Source of the DNA: CBDDIP01 sp965279405
GTDB lineage: Bacteria > Actinomycetota > Acidimicrobiia > Acidimicrobiales > Ilumatobacteraceae
Length of the DNA: 64,000 bases
Direction: 5' to 3'
Assembly (NCBI GenBank): GCA_965279405.1
Contig: OZ257157.1
Span: 3,410,001-3,474,000, forward strand
Shown here: one piece after another, positions 31,895 to 41,603 of the stretch
Layout: every line of letters begins with the position of its first letter
How positions within the stretch are numbered: the first letter of the stretch is position 1
Program-made: the position numbers and the translations under genes
The notes under the pieces: generated by a model
Seen by the model: only the letters and a program-made list of their open reading frames with translations
The model's database searches: none
What the model was told of the DNA's origin: nothing

Positions 31895-32557
31895 TCAGCC
31901 GACGACGTCGGTGAACGCGTTCTCGTCGACCGCGTCGAGCAAGCTGCTGACCGTGATGCGCACGTCGCCGTCGTCGACGTTGGCCAGCACACCGTTGTCC
32001 AGCACGCAGTAGGAGGCCGTCCCGCCGGACAGGGTGATGTCCACGCAGGTGGCATCGAGGCCGGCGAACTGCGCGGTGCGACTGACGGTCGGGGCGAGCG
32101 CCGCAGAGGCGTCGCGACGGATGCGGCGCGCCGCGTCTCCTTGGGAGAAGTCGGGCGTCAGGAGCCCGGTGTCGCTGATCGGCGCAGCGTTGACGCCGTC
32201 GGTGCACGACGCTGCGCCCTCGGACGTCTGGCAGGTGCGCGTGGAGCCGTTGGCGTCGGTGAGGTAGCGGACGGTGCGCACGGTGACGGACCGGCGGACG
32301 CCGTCGACGCTGACGCTGGCGGTGCTGGTGATCTCGCCGAACTTGCGCAGCACGTCGTACGTCGCCGTGTAACCGGCGGCCCCGGCGTCGAGCTTGGTCA
32401 GCAGCGCGTCGATCGCAGCGTCACCGGTGGGTGCCCCCGGCGGGTAGGGATCGTCGGAGAACGACGGCCGCTTGCCGGTGAAGCAACCGGTGAGGAGGAG
32501 GGCAGCGACGAGGGCAAGCGTCCCTGACCGTGCTTGCGTGACCCGTCGGCGTGACAT
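31895..32557 (-). CDS. Lipoprotein of unknown function
   Basis: 220 residues. The signal peptide SGTLALVAALLLTGC gives a clear lipobox. The mature part has an ITSTASVSVDGVRRSVTVRTVRYL strand pair, a CQTSEGAASC Cys pair and a second Cys pair (ATCVDI and ASYCVLD), probably disulfides outside the cell. No family recognised. ATG 32557 has a TACGCT box on the minus strand (32572-32567) 9 nt upstream. It is divergent from the membrane protein at 32596, with back-to-back promoters within 40 bp. Confidence 0.72.
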   Translation of the reverse strand: MSRRRVTQARSGTLALVAALLLTGCFTGKRPSFSDDPYPPGAPTGDAAIDALLTKLDAGAAGYTATYDVLRKFGEITSTASVSVDGVRRSVTVRTVRYLTDANGSTRTCQTSEGAASCTDGVNAAPISDTGLLTPDFSQGDAARRIRRDASAALAPTVSRTAQFAGLDATCVDITLSGGTASYCVLDNGVLANVDDGDVRITVSSLLDAVDENAFTDVVG

Positions 32558-32595
32558 CGGGGGCGAAGCGTACGGGCCAGTTAGCCTCCTGCCAC

Positions 32596-33456
32596 GTGAT
32601 CCGCCTCGACGCTGCGACGGTGCTGTTGCAGTGGGCAACCGGCGGGATGCTCTTCTGCTGGTTCACCACGCGCCGCCGCGAGGTGGGCATCGGCTACGGC
32701 TGGTTGCTGCGCGGCGTCTTCCTGCTGATGGCGGCCGGAGCCTTCGTCGCCGGCGTCAACGTCGGCACCGTGCCGGTTCGCGAGACGGCCAGCGCCGGCG
32801 TCGTAGTGGCCTGTGGCGTGGCGTTGGTGGTGTCGATCGTTCGTCGCAAGGCCGGTGTGTCCGGCCACGACGCCGAGCACGACCGTCGCTCGGAGCGGGT
32901 CGCGGCGATGACCGGCATCGAACGAGAGGGCACGACGGCCCCGCGCAGTGGCGCCGAGTTCCCGCCGGCGCTCGACCTGATCGCACCCGTGATCGGGGTG
33001 GTCGGGCTCGTCGCCGCGGCCATCGACGCAGCGGGTGACGCCCACGTCGCCGTGTCGCTGCTGCGCACCCTCGCCGGCGCGGCGTTCCTCGGATCGGTCA
33101 CCGACGCGATGCTGCTCGGCCACTGGTACCTCGTGCAGCCCGGCCTGCCGCGTCGCCACCTCAACGACCTCGTGCGCGCGCTCGGGTTCACCTGGCCGGT
33201 CGAGGTGGTCGCCATGCTGTTGCCGACCGGGATGTTCTCGGTGTGGTCGGGCAGCGTCGACGACGGCTGGAACGGGGTGCTCGGCTGGTTCTGGGGTGCG
33301 TGTGCGGTGAGCACCATCGTGCTCGTCTACGTCACCCGGTTGGCGCTGCGCGAGCGCTACTACTCGGCGGTGATGGCGGCCACCGGACTGCTCTACCTGG
33401 CCATCCTCACGGCCTTCGGGACCGACCTCGTCGCCCGCGCCGTGCTGGCGGGCTGA
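32596..33456 (+). CDS. Polytopic membrane protein of unknown function
   Basis: 286 residues with about eight hydrophobic helices (for example LLRGVFLLMAAGAFVAGV, AGVVVACGVALVVSIV, LIAPVIGVVGLVAAAI, VSTIVLVYVT) and a charged loop near residues 85-120. A GHWYL element follows helix 5. No transporter family is recognisable. GTG 32596 is preferred over upstream codons because a TAGCCT box (32582-32587) lies 8 nt before it, consistent with a leaderless start. Confidence 0.68.
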   Translation: MIRLDAATVLLQWATGGMLFCWFTTRRREVGIGYGWLLRGVFLLMAAGAFVAGVNVGTVPVRETASAGVVVACGVALVVSIVRRKAGVSGHDAEHDRRSERVAAMTGIEREGTTAPRSGAEFPPALDLIAPVIGVVGLVAAAIDAAGDAHVAVSLLRTLAGAAFLGSVTDAMLLGHWYLVQPGLPRRHLNDLVRALGFTWPVEVVAMLLPTGMFSVWSGSVDDGWNGVLGWFWGACAVSTIVLVYVTRLALRERYYSAVMAATGLLYLAILTAFGTDLVARAVLAG

Positions 33457-33526
33457 GCACTCGCTCGAACGGGTACGAACGCTTGACCTGTTCAATTGCG
33501 TCGACGTCGGGCAGACTGGAGCACCT

Positions 33527-34429
33527 ATGCCCAGGCCAGTGTGGAGTGGAACGATCAGCTTCGGGCTCATCGCGATCCCGATCAAGCTCTTCCATGCGGT
33601 GAGCAAGAAGAGCGTGTCCTTCAACCAGCTCGACGAGCGGACCATGAGCCGCATCAAGCTCAAGAAGGTGTCCGCCGAGGACGGCTCCGAGGTGCCCGAC
33701 GAGAGCATCGTCAAGGGCTACGAGATCAGCAAGGGCCGCTACATCCTCGTCGACCCCGACGAGCTCGAGCCGTTCATCCCGTCGGCAACGAAGACGATCG
33801 AGCTCGAGGAGTTCGTCGACCTCGTCGAGATCGATCCGGTGTACTTCGATTCGCCGTACATCGTCGCCCCGGACAAGACGCCCAAGCCGTACGTCCTGCT
33901 GGCGCGGGCGATGGAGGAGGCCGGCAAGGTGGCCATCGGCCGCTTCGTCATGCGCAACAAGCAGTACGTGGCCGCGCTGCGCGCCGTCGACGGCACGTTG
34001 ATGATGAGCACGATGGTCTTTGCCGACGAGGTGGTCAACCTCAACGGCATCGAGGAGCTGGACACGCTCACCACCGTCGAGGTCAGCCCGAAGGAGGTGC
34101 TGATGGCCGAGGCGCTCGTCGACTCGTTGTCCGCCGAGTTCGAACCGGAGAAGTATCGCGACGCGTATCGCGAGCAGGTGCTCGACCTCATCGAGCGCAA
34201 GGCCGCCGGCGAGGAGTTCGAGACGCCGGTCGCGCCCGCCGCGGCCGCCCCGCAGGTGGTCGATCTGATGGCTGCGTTGGAGGCGAGCGTGAAGGCCGCC
34301 AAGGCGGCGCGCAAGCGCCATCCAGCCAACCCGGAGCCCGAGTCCAAGGCAGAGCAGCAGGCCGACAAGACCGTGGTCGAGATCCCCAAGGCGACCAAGG
34401 CGAAGGCGCGCACGCGCAAGTCGGCGTAG
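33527..34429 (+). CDS. ku: Non-homologous end-joining protein Ku
   Basis: 300 residues. Bacterial Ku forms a ring-shaped homodimer on broken DNA ends and recruits LigD. The family start (RPVWSGTISFGLIAIPIKLF), KGYEISKGRYILVDPDEL and the bridge region FVMRNKQYVAALRA...TLMMSTMVFADEV are present. The last ~60 residues are a Lys/Ala-rich basic tail (ending KAKARTRKSA), as in actinobacterial Ku, which may help DNA binding and LigD contact. The polymerase-type LigD gene follows after 10 nt, so the two form an NHEJ operon. Confidence 0.96.
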   Translation: MPRPVWSGTISFGLIAIPIKLFHAVSKKSVSFNQLDERTMSRIKLKKVSAEDGSEVPDESIVKGYEISKGRYILVDPDELEPFIPSATKTIELEEFVDLVEIDPVYFDSPYIVAPDKTPKPYVLLARAMEEAGKVAIGRFVMRNKQYVAALRAVDGTLMMSTMVFADEVVNLNGIEELDTLTTVEVSPKEVLMAEALVDSLSAEFEPEKYRDAYREQVLDLIERKAAGEEFETPVAPAAAAPQVVDLMAALEASVKAAKAARKRHPANPEPESKAEQQADKTVVEIPKATKAKARTRKSA

Positions 34430-34439
34430 GCCCGAGCTC

Positions 34440-35354
34440 ATGGCTGCGAAGGATCCGGGCAGCGCCGTCCGCGTCGGTGAGCGCGAGGTCTCGCTGAGCA
34501 ACCTGCAGAAGGTGCTGTACCCGCAGACGGGCACCACCAAGGCGGAGATCATCGAGTACTACGCGCGCATCGCCGAGACGATGCTGCCGCACCTGTCGGG
34601 TCGGTGCATCACGCTGAAGCGGTTCCCCAACGGGGTCGACAGCCAAGGGTTCTTCGAGAAGCGCTGCCCGAAGCACCGCCCGGAGTGGATCCCCGTCGCC
34701 ATCGGGCCAGGCGACCGGAACGGCGACGTCGGGTACTGCAACTTCGAAGAGCCCGCCGCGCTGGTGTGGGCGGCCAACATGGCGGCGCTGGAGCTGCACG
34801 TGCCGATGGCGCTGTCCGCCGATCTCGAGTCGCCGCGCGCTGTCGTGTTCGACTTCGACCCCGGTGAGCCGGCGACGATCATCGAGTGCTGCCAGATCGC
34901 GCTGGCGGTACGCGACGTGCTGGCTGCGGTCGGCATGGAGGGGTGGCCGAAGACGTCGGGCTCGAAGGGGCTGCAGCTCTACGTTCCGTTGAACACGCCG
35001 TGCACGCATGCAGCGGCGAGCGACTTCGCGCTGGCCGTCGGGCAGCTGCTCGAGCAGCAGATGCGCGATCGCGTCACGACGACGATGGCCAAGGCGGTGC
35101 GGCCCGGGAAGATCTTCATCGACTGGAGCCAGAACGCCCGGCACAAGACGACGATCGGCGTGTACTCGATGCGCGCCCGCCAGGAGCCGACCGTGTCGAC
35201 GCCGGTCACGTGGGACGAGGTGGCGGCGTGCGCCGAGGGTGCGCCACTGCGGTTCCAGTGGCGCGACGTGCTGCAGCGCGTCGAGGACCTCGGCGATCTG
35301 TTCGCGCCGATGCTGACGTTGCAGCAGGAGCTGCCGAAGCCGCTCGCGACCTGA
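34440..35354 (+). CDS. Stand-alone LigD polymerase-domain protein (NHEJ primase/polymerase)
   Basis: 304 residues covering only the archaeo-eukaryotic primase-like polymerase domain of LigD. Catalytic features are FDFDPGEP (the two Asp), SGSKGLQLYVP and DWSQNARHKT. It fills gaps at broken ends, often with ribonucleotides. Multi-domain LigD of mycobacteria also has nuclease and ligase domains; neither is present here and no ligase gene is in the window, so the ligase must be encoded elsewhere. It abuts the convergent broken CoA-transferase with no gap. Confidence 0.93.
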   Translation: MAAKDPGSAVRVGEREVSLSNLQKVLYPQTGTTKAEIIEYYARIAETMLPHLSGRCITLKRFPNGVDSQGFFEKRCPKHRPEWIPVAIGPGDRNGDVGYCNFEEPAALVWAANMAALELHVPMALSADLESPRAVVFDFDPGEPATIIECCQIALAVRDVLAAVGMEGWPKTSGSKGLQLYVPLNTPCTHAAASDFALAVGQLLEQQMRDRVTTTMAKAVRPGKIFIDWSQNARHKTTIGVYSMRARQEPTVSTPVTWDEVAACAEGAPLRFQWRDVLQRVEDLGDLFAPMLTLQQELPKPLAT

Positions 35355-36533
35355 TCAGGCGATGATGCCGGCGGCGCGCAGCGCGGCGGCGTCGAGACCG
35401 AGCCCGGTGACGATCTCGTCGCTGTGCTCACCGAACATCGGGGCATGGCGTTCGGCGACGGCGGCCGGGGTCGCGGAGAAGCGTGCGGCAGGGCGTGGCT
35501 CGCGCATCGTGCCGGCGTTGGGGTGCTGCCGTTCGACGAACACCTCGTTGTGCATCACCTGTGGATCGGTGGACAGCTGCTCGATGCTGTTGATCGCCGC
35601 CGCCGGCACGTCGAACTGCTCGGCCCCGGCGAGGAAGTCGGCGACGGACGTCTGCGACGCGTACTCGCGCAGCAGGGGCACGAGCTCGGCGAAGTGCTGC
35701 ATGCGCGTCGTCAGGGTGTTGAAGCGAGGATCGTCGGCGATCTCCGGGTGGCCGAAGGTGGCGCAGATGCCGCGGAACTCGCTGTCGGTCACGGTGCCCG
35801 CGCTGACGTACCCGTCCGCCAGCGGGGTGACTGCGTACCCGGACCCGATGGTCGGCGTGCGGTGGGCGTCGTCGTCCAGCAGGGCCGCGTCCATCGCCGA
35901 GTCCGGCCACAGGAAGGCGATCGCCGCGTCGATCATCGCCAGCACGATGTGCTGACCTTCCGCCTTGCCGGTTGCCCTGGCGTACAGCGCCGCCGTCACC
36001 GCTTGGGCGACCGTGTACGACGAGACCTTGTCGCACAGCAGCGTGCGGAACAACGACGGCACGCCGGTGGCCGGATCGCGCTGCACCGAAGCCAGGCCGG
36101 ATGCCGCCTGGATGACGTGGTCGTAGACGCGTCGATGGCTGCTCGGCCCGTCGGGTCCGTAGCCGCTGATGCTGACCTAGATCAGCCGCGGGTTGATCGC
36201 CGCGAGGTCGTCGTAGCCGAGGCCGAGGCGTTCCATCGCGCCGGGCCGGAAGTTCTGGATGAGGACGTCGGCGTCAGCAACGAGACGCTGCAGGACGTCG
36301 ACGCCGGCGGGCTCCTTCAGGTTGAGGACCAGGCTGCGCTTGCCACGGTTGTTGTTGGCGAAGATGCCGGTCATCCCGCCCTTCTGCGTGCCGAGGAAGC
36401 GCATCATGTCGCCGAGCCCCGGCGACTCGACCTTGACGACGTCCGCACCCTGATCGGCGAGCATCATCGCGGCCAACGGCCCCGAGATCATCACCGACAG
36501 GTCGACGACCTTCACTCCATCCAACGGCCCCAT
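35355..36533 (-). pseudogene. CaiB/BaiF CoA-transferase interrupted by one in-frame amber codon
   Basis: The 393-codon frame is intact except for TAG at 36179-36177 (codon 119). The N-terminal part (GPLDGVKVVDLSVMISGPLAAMMLADQGADVVKVE, NNRGKRSLVLNL, VLIQNFRPGAMERLGLGYDDL) and the C-terminal part (VSISGYGPDGPSS, YDHVIQAASG with the catalytic-type Asp) are both well preserved. In the intact homologue at 10153-11376 the matching residue is the Tyr of VYVSITGFG, so a Tyr codon became a stop by one base. No other lesion is seen, which means a very recent pseudogene, a sequencing error or readthrough. ATG at 36533. Confidence 0.85.
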
Positions 36534-36547
36534 GGCGGGGCATGTTG

Positions 36548-37129
36548 TCAGCTCTCGGACAGATCGCTCGACACGGGCGTCGGTTCGATCTCGGCGCGGG
36601 GTGTCGGCTCGTCGAGGGCGGCGCGGATGCGTTCGATGCGCCGCGGGTCGAGGTTGGCGTGCACGAGGTGGCCGCCGCTGAAGCGGTGCAGCTCGTCCAT
36701 CGTCGACGCTTCGTCGAAGTGGCCGAGCAGGAGGATGACCGTGGCGGTGCCGGGCTGCACCGCATCGCGGAACCAATCGACCCACGCGTCGGGGATGCCG
36801 ATGTCGATCACCTTGGCGCTGATGGCGCCGCCGCCGGCGCCGAGCGCCGTGCCGGCGAGCCAGCCGACGGGCCCGGCGAGCATCAGGCCGATGAGGCCGC
36901 TCCACACGGCGCCGGACATCGCCGAGCGCAACGGTTGCGGGTCGACGGTCTCGCGCACGAGGGTCTTGCCCTCGGCGGTCTTGACGATGGTGACGGCGTC
37001 GCGCAGCTCGATGGTCTTGTTCGACGCGAGGCGCATCGACGCGGTGAGGAACTCCTGCGCGCGAAAGAGGTCGTCGAAGGAGATCCCGACGATGGTGCTG
37101 GGGGTGCCGGGGACTGCCGAGTCGCTCAT
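36548..37129 (-). CDS. DUF1269 family membrane-associated protein
   Basis: 193 residues. The N-terminal ferredoxin-like half (IVGISFDDLFRAQEFLTASMRL, ELRDAVTIVKTAEGKTLVRET) and a Gly/Ala-rich helical hairpin (AVWSGLIGLMLAGPVGWLAGTALGAGGGAIS) are typical of DUF1269 proteins; the second half ends with HFDEASTMDELHRFSGGHLVHANL. Their function is not established; the glycine-rich hairpin suggests membrane association. It lies upstream of the broken CoA-transferase on the same strand with a 14 nt gap. Confidence 0.8.
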   Translation of the reverse strand: MSDSAVPGTPSTIVGISFDDLFRAQEFLTASMRLASNKTIELRDAVTIVKTAEGKTLVRETVDPQPLRSAMSGAVWSGLIGLMLAGPVGWLAGTALGAGGGAISAKVIDIGIPDAWVDWFRDAVQPGTATVILLLGHFDEASTMDELHRFSGGHLVHANLDPRRIERIRAALDEPTPRAEIEPTPVSSDLSES

Positions 37130-37162
37130 CGCCCCAGTCTCGCCGCAATTCGACGCGTTGCG

Positions 37163-37813
37163 TCAGCCGGTCAGGACGAACGAGGCGATGAAGGCGAGGG
37201 CTTCAGCGTCGTTGTCAGCGCCGTCGTCGAGCATGCTGACGAAGAACAGCCGATCGCCGGTGTCGATGATCAGACCGTGTGCCGCGTACTCGCTCTGATC
37301 GTCGACCGCCCAGAGGAGCGCGCGGTGGCCCTGCACGGTGACGTCGCTGACGTGGGGCACGCCGGGACCCATGAACGAGGTTTGATCTCGGGCGAGCGCG
37401 GCAAGGTCTGGGTTGGGTGATGGCGGCGGACGCACGCCGATGTTGAACCGGTCGTTGTTCGGTTCCCGTCCCATGTAGAGGATGATGCCCAACGCTTCGT
37501 CGACTACCTGCACGACGGGCGGAGATGGGAACTCGACGCTGAACGAGCCGTCGGGCGCGCGGTAGGGCCCGTCGAGTGGCGCTGCCGTGGTGGTCGGCGG
37601 TTCCGTGGTCGACCTGGTCGACGCGACCGTGGTCGATGTGGTCGATGTGGTCGATGCCGAGGTCGAGGTGGGTGCGGCCGATGTGCTCGTGGCGTCGGCC
37701 GTGTGGGCCGTGTCGGAGGCGTCGTCGGAGCACGCACCGATCAGGAGCGCGCCCACCGTCATCACGGCCAGCGTCGATGCACGAGCGCCCGAGATGCGCC
37801 GCGACGTCCTCAT
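37163..37813 (-). CDS. Thr/Ser-rich lipoprotein, copy 2 of a paralogous pair
   Basis: 216 residues. The lipobox is LLIGAC; a Thr/Ser stalk (~32-78, STTSTTSTTVAST pattern) spaces the mature domain from the membrane. The domain (~80-216) starts PYRAPDGSFSVEFPSPP and ends EALAFIASFVLTG, closely matching the upstream paralogue, which ends EALTFVASVTLTA. ATG 37813 overlaps the paralogue's stop by 4 nt. The fold may be PsbP/Mog1-like, but that is a guess; function unknown. Confidence 0.75.
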   Translation of the reverse strand: MRTSRRISGARASTLAVMTVGALLIGACSDDASDTAHTADATSTSAAPTSTSASTTSTTSTTVASTRSTTEPPTTTAAPLDGPYRAPDGSFSVEFPSPPVVQVVDEALGIILYMGREPNNDRFNIGVRPPPSPNPDLAALARDQTSFMGPGVPHVSDVTVQGHRALLWAVDDQSEYAAHGLIIDTGDRLFFVSMLDDGADNDAEALAFIASFVLTG

Positions 37814-38463
37814 GCGGTGAGGGTGACGGAGGCGACGAAGGTCAGCGCCTCGGCGCTGTTGTCGTTGTCGGCATCGATGACGATGACCTCGAGGAGCTGG
37901 TCGCCGGCATCGATGACCACGCCGTAGACCCGTGCGGAGAGCGGCCCTTGCAGGTCGGCGACGAACGCCCGCGCGGCGTGGCCGCTCACCGTCGTCGGGG
38001 ACTCCGAGGCGAGCGCGGCGCCCACGTTGTCGACGGAACCCTGCACCGCAACGGCGAGGTCGTCCTCGGCGATGCCGAATGGAGCGGGGGCGGCGCCGAC
38101 GGCGAACAGGTCGTTGCCGCGCTGCTCCGTGTACAGGGTGACCGTCGCTCCACCCGCGTCCTGCGTGATGGGCCTGGGTCGGGTGATGAAGACGGCGGTC
38201 CAGACGCCATCGGGCGACGTGAACGGCTCGGTGAGCTCGACCGCGCCTTCGATCGGGGCGATGGTCTCGAACGTCGTGGGTCGTACCGCGATCGGCGGCG
38301 CCGTCGACTCGGTGGTCGTCGTCTTCGGAACGGTCGTCGAGGTGCTCGACGTCGTGGTCGTGTTGGCCTCGGCGCGGATGGCCACGGGCCCGGAGTCGGT
38401 CGCGCATCCCGCGGCGACGACCACGCCGGTGAACACCCACGCCATGGCCCGCAATCGCATCAC
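37810..38463 (-). CDS. Thr/Ser-rich lipoprotein, copy 1 of a paralogous pair
   Basis: 217 residues. GTG 38463 or ATG 38460 starts a signal peptide with lipobox VVAAGC, a TTTTSSTSTT stalk and a ~140-residue domain that parallels the downstream lipoprotein: FTSPDGVWTAVFITRP, a VSGHAARAFVADLQG block and a DAGDQLLEVIVIDADNDNSAEALTFVASV end. Tandem duplication followed by divergence is the simplest explanation. No enzymatic motif is seen. Confidence 0.75.
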   Translation of the reverse strand: MMRLRAMAWVFTGVVVAAGCATDSGPVAIRAEANTTTTSSTSTTVPKTTTTESTAPPIAVRPTTFETIAPIEGAVELTEPFTSPDGVWTAVFITRPRPITQDAGGATVTLYTEQRGNDLFAVGAAPAPFGIAEDDLAVAVQGSVDNVGAALASESPTTVSGHAARAFVADLQGPLSARVYGVVIDAGDQLLEVIVIDADNDNSAEALTFVASVTLTA

Positions 38464-38526
38464 AGGAACCGCCCGTCCGAAGTCGTTCGCACGTTACCGA
38501 TCGGTTCCCTACGCTTCAAGGGAGTC

Positions 38527-40170
<1,644 letters not shown>

Positions 40171-40171
40171 A

Positions 40172-41539
40172 TCACACAGGGGCGGGCACGCGCATCGCCG
40201 GCGCGCCTGACGGCTGCACGCCGCGGCTGGCAATGATGCCGACCCCGGCCAGCAGCGCAGCGACGGCGAAGACGATGCCGATGGCGGGGCCGTCGGCGAG
40301 CGACGTGCGGTCGGCGATGGCGACCATCGACCCACCGATGCCGCTCATCACGGAGAAGCCGAGCGCGTCGCAGACCTGCAGCTGGCTGCTGACCTCGCCC
40401 TCCTTGCCGTTCTCGGTGTAGCTCATCGCCGTGACGGTGGTGGGGTTGAAGATCAGCCCCATGCCGAGGCCACCGACCATCCACGAGATGAACGTGGCCC
40501 ACAGCGGCCAGCCGTCCCACAGAACGGGCGCGACCAACGCAAGGCCGATGACGAGGAGCGTGAAGCCCCAACGCGTGGCGCGCCGGGCCTCGATGTCGGT
40601 GCGCTTGGCGATCGCCCAGCTGCCAGCGCTCCAGGACAGCGCGGCCCCGATGATGACGAAGCCCTGCGTCGTCGCGCTGACGTGGTGCACGCGGTCGGCG
40701 GCGAGGGGGATGAAGCTGTCGGCACCGAGGAACGTCGCCATCGCCAGCAGGCGACAGCCGAGCACGGCCGGCAGCCCACGTCGGGCCCGGCCGACACCGG
40801 TCGGGAGGAGCCGTCGCAGCGAGGGGAGTGCGATGGCGACACCGGCGCCGGCGATGCCGATCGCGGCGAACAGGTTGGACAAGCGAAGCCCGGTGACGAA
40901 CATGCCGACCCCGGCGGCCGCAAGCAGCGCGGACGGGACGCGGGTCGAGCGGCGGTCGATGTCCTCCACCGGCGGGTACTTGCGCATCGGCTGGCTGGCG
41001 AGTGCACCGACCGCGACGGCGACGGGGATGATGCACAGGAACACCCAGCGCCAGCCGAAGTGCTCGGTCACCAGTCCGGCGAAGGCCGGGGCGACGAGGC
41101 TCGGCAGCACCCAGCCGGCGGACATCACCGCGTACATCATCGGCTGGCGGTCCTCCGGGAAGGCGCGTCGAACGAGGACGTATGCGATCGGCGCGTAGCC
41201 GCCGGTTCCCGCGCCCTGCAGGAGCCGACCGACGACGACGATCGGCATCGACGTCGCAGCTGCGGCGACGATCAGTCCGACGATGAAGGTCGAGATGCTG
41301 AGGACGAAGGGGACCACCGGCCCGCGGCGGTCGGACAGCTCGCCGGACACCACGAGGGCGACGAGGTTGGCAAGCGTGTACGCAGCGAGCGCGACGCCGT
41401 AGAGCGAATCGCCGCCGAGCTCGTCGGTGATGGTCGGCAACGCGGTGATCACCGCGGTGGTCTCGAACGCCACCAGCGTCACGCCGAGGACGAGCCCGAC
41501 GGCGAGCACGCGCTGGTGGGTCGTCAGCGGCGTCGTCAC
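40172..41539 (-). CDS. Major facilitator superfamily drug-type exporter (DHA2/EmrB-like)
   Basis: 455 residues with about 12-14 membrane helices. The N-terminus has VAFETTAVITALPTITDELGG, the DHA2 exporter signature around helix 1, and LSDRRGPVVPF between helices 2 and 3; helix 4-5 has GRLLQGAGTGGYAPIAYVLVRRAFPEDRQP. Substrates of such exporters are drugs or metabolites; none can be named. It converges on the ABC-F gene with a 1 nt gap. GTG start at 41539. Confidence 0.85.
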   Translation of the reverse strand: MTTPLTTHQRVLAVGLVLGVTLVAFETTAVITALPTITDELGGDSLYGVALAAYTLANLVALVVSGELSDRRGPVVPFVLSISTFIVGLIVAAAATSMPIVVVGRLLQGAGTGGYAPIAYVLVRRAFPEDRQPMMYAVMSAGWVLPSLVAPAFAGLVTEHFGWRWVFLCIIPVAVAVGALASQPMRKYPPVEDIDRRSTRVPSALLAAAGVGMFVTGLRLSNLFAAIGIAGAGVAIALPSLRRLLPTGVGRARRGLPAVLGCRLLAMATFLGADSFIPLAADRVHHVSATTQGFVIIGAALSWSAGSWAIAKRTDIEARRATRWGFTLLVIGLALVAPVLWDGWPLWATFISWMVGGLGMGLIFNPTTVTAMSYTENGKEGEVSSQLQVCDALGFSVMSGIGGSMVAIADRTSLADGPAIGIVFAVAALLAGVGIIASRGVQPSGAPAMRVPAPV

Positions 41540-41603
41540 TCGATCAGAATAAACGCAAGCTTCCGCTTTTGAAATCTTGACTTCCGTCGCGCGATGTGCG
41601 CTC

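Noticed and set aside
36177..36179. Pyrrolysine at the TAG codon
   Set aside because: The aligned residue is an ordinary Tyr in a CoA-transferase, and nothing in the window suggests pyl genes.
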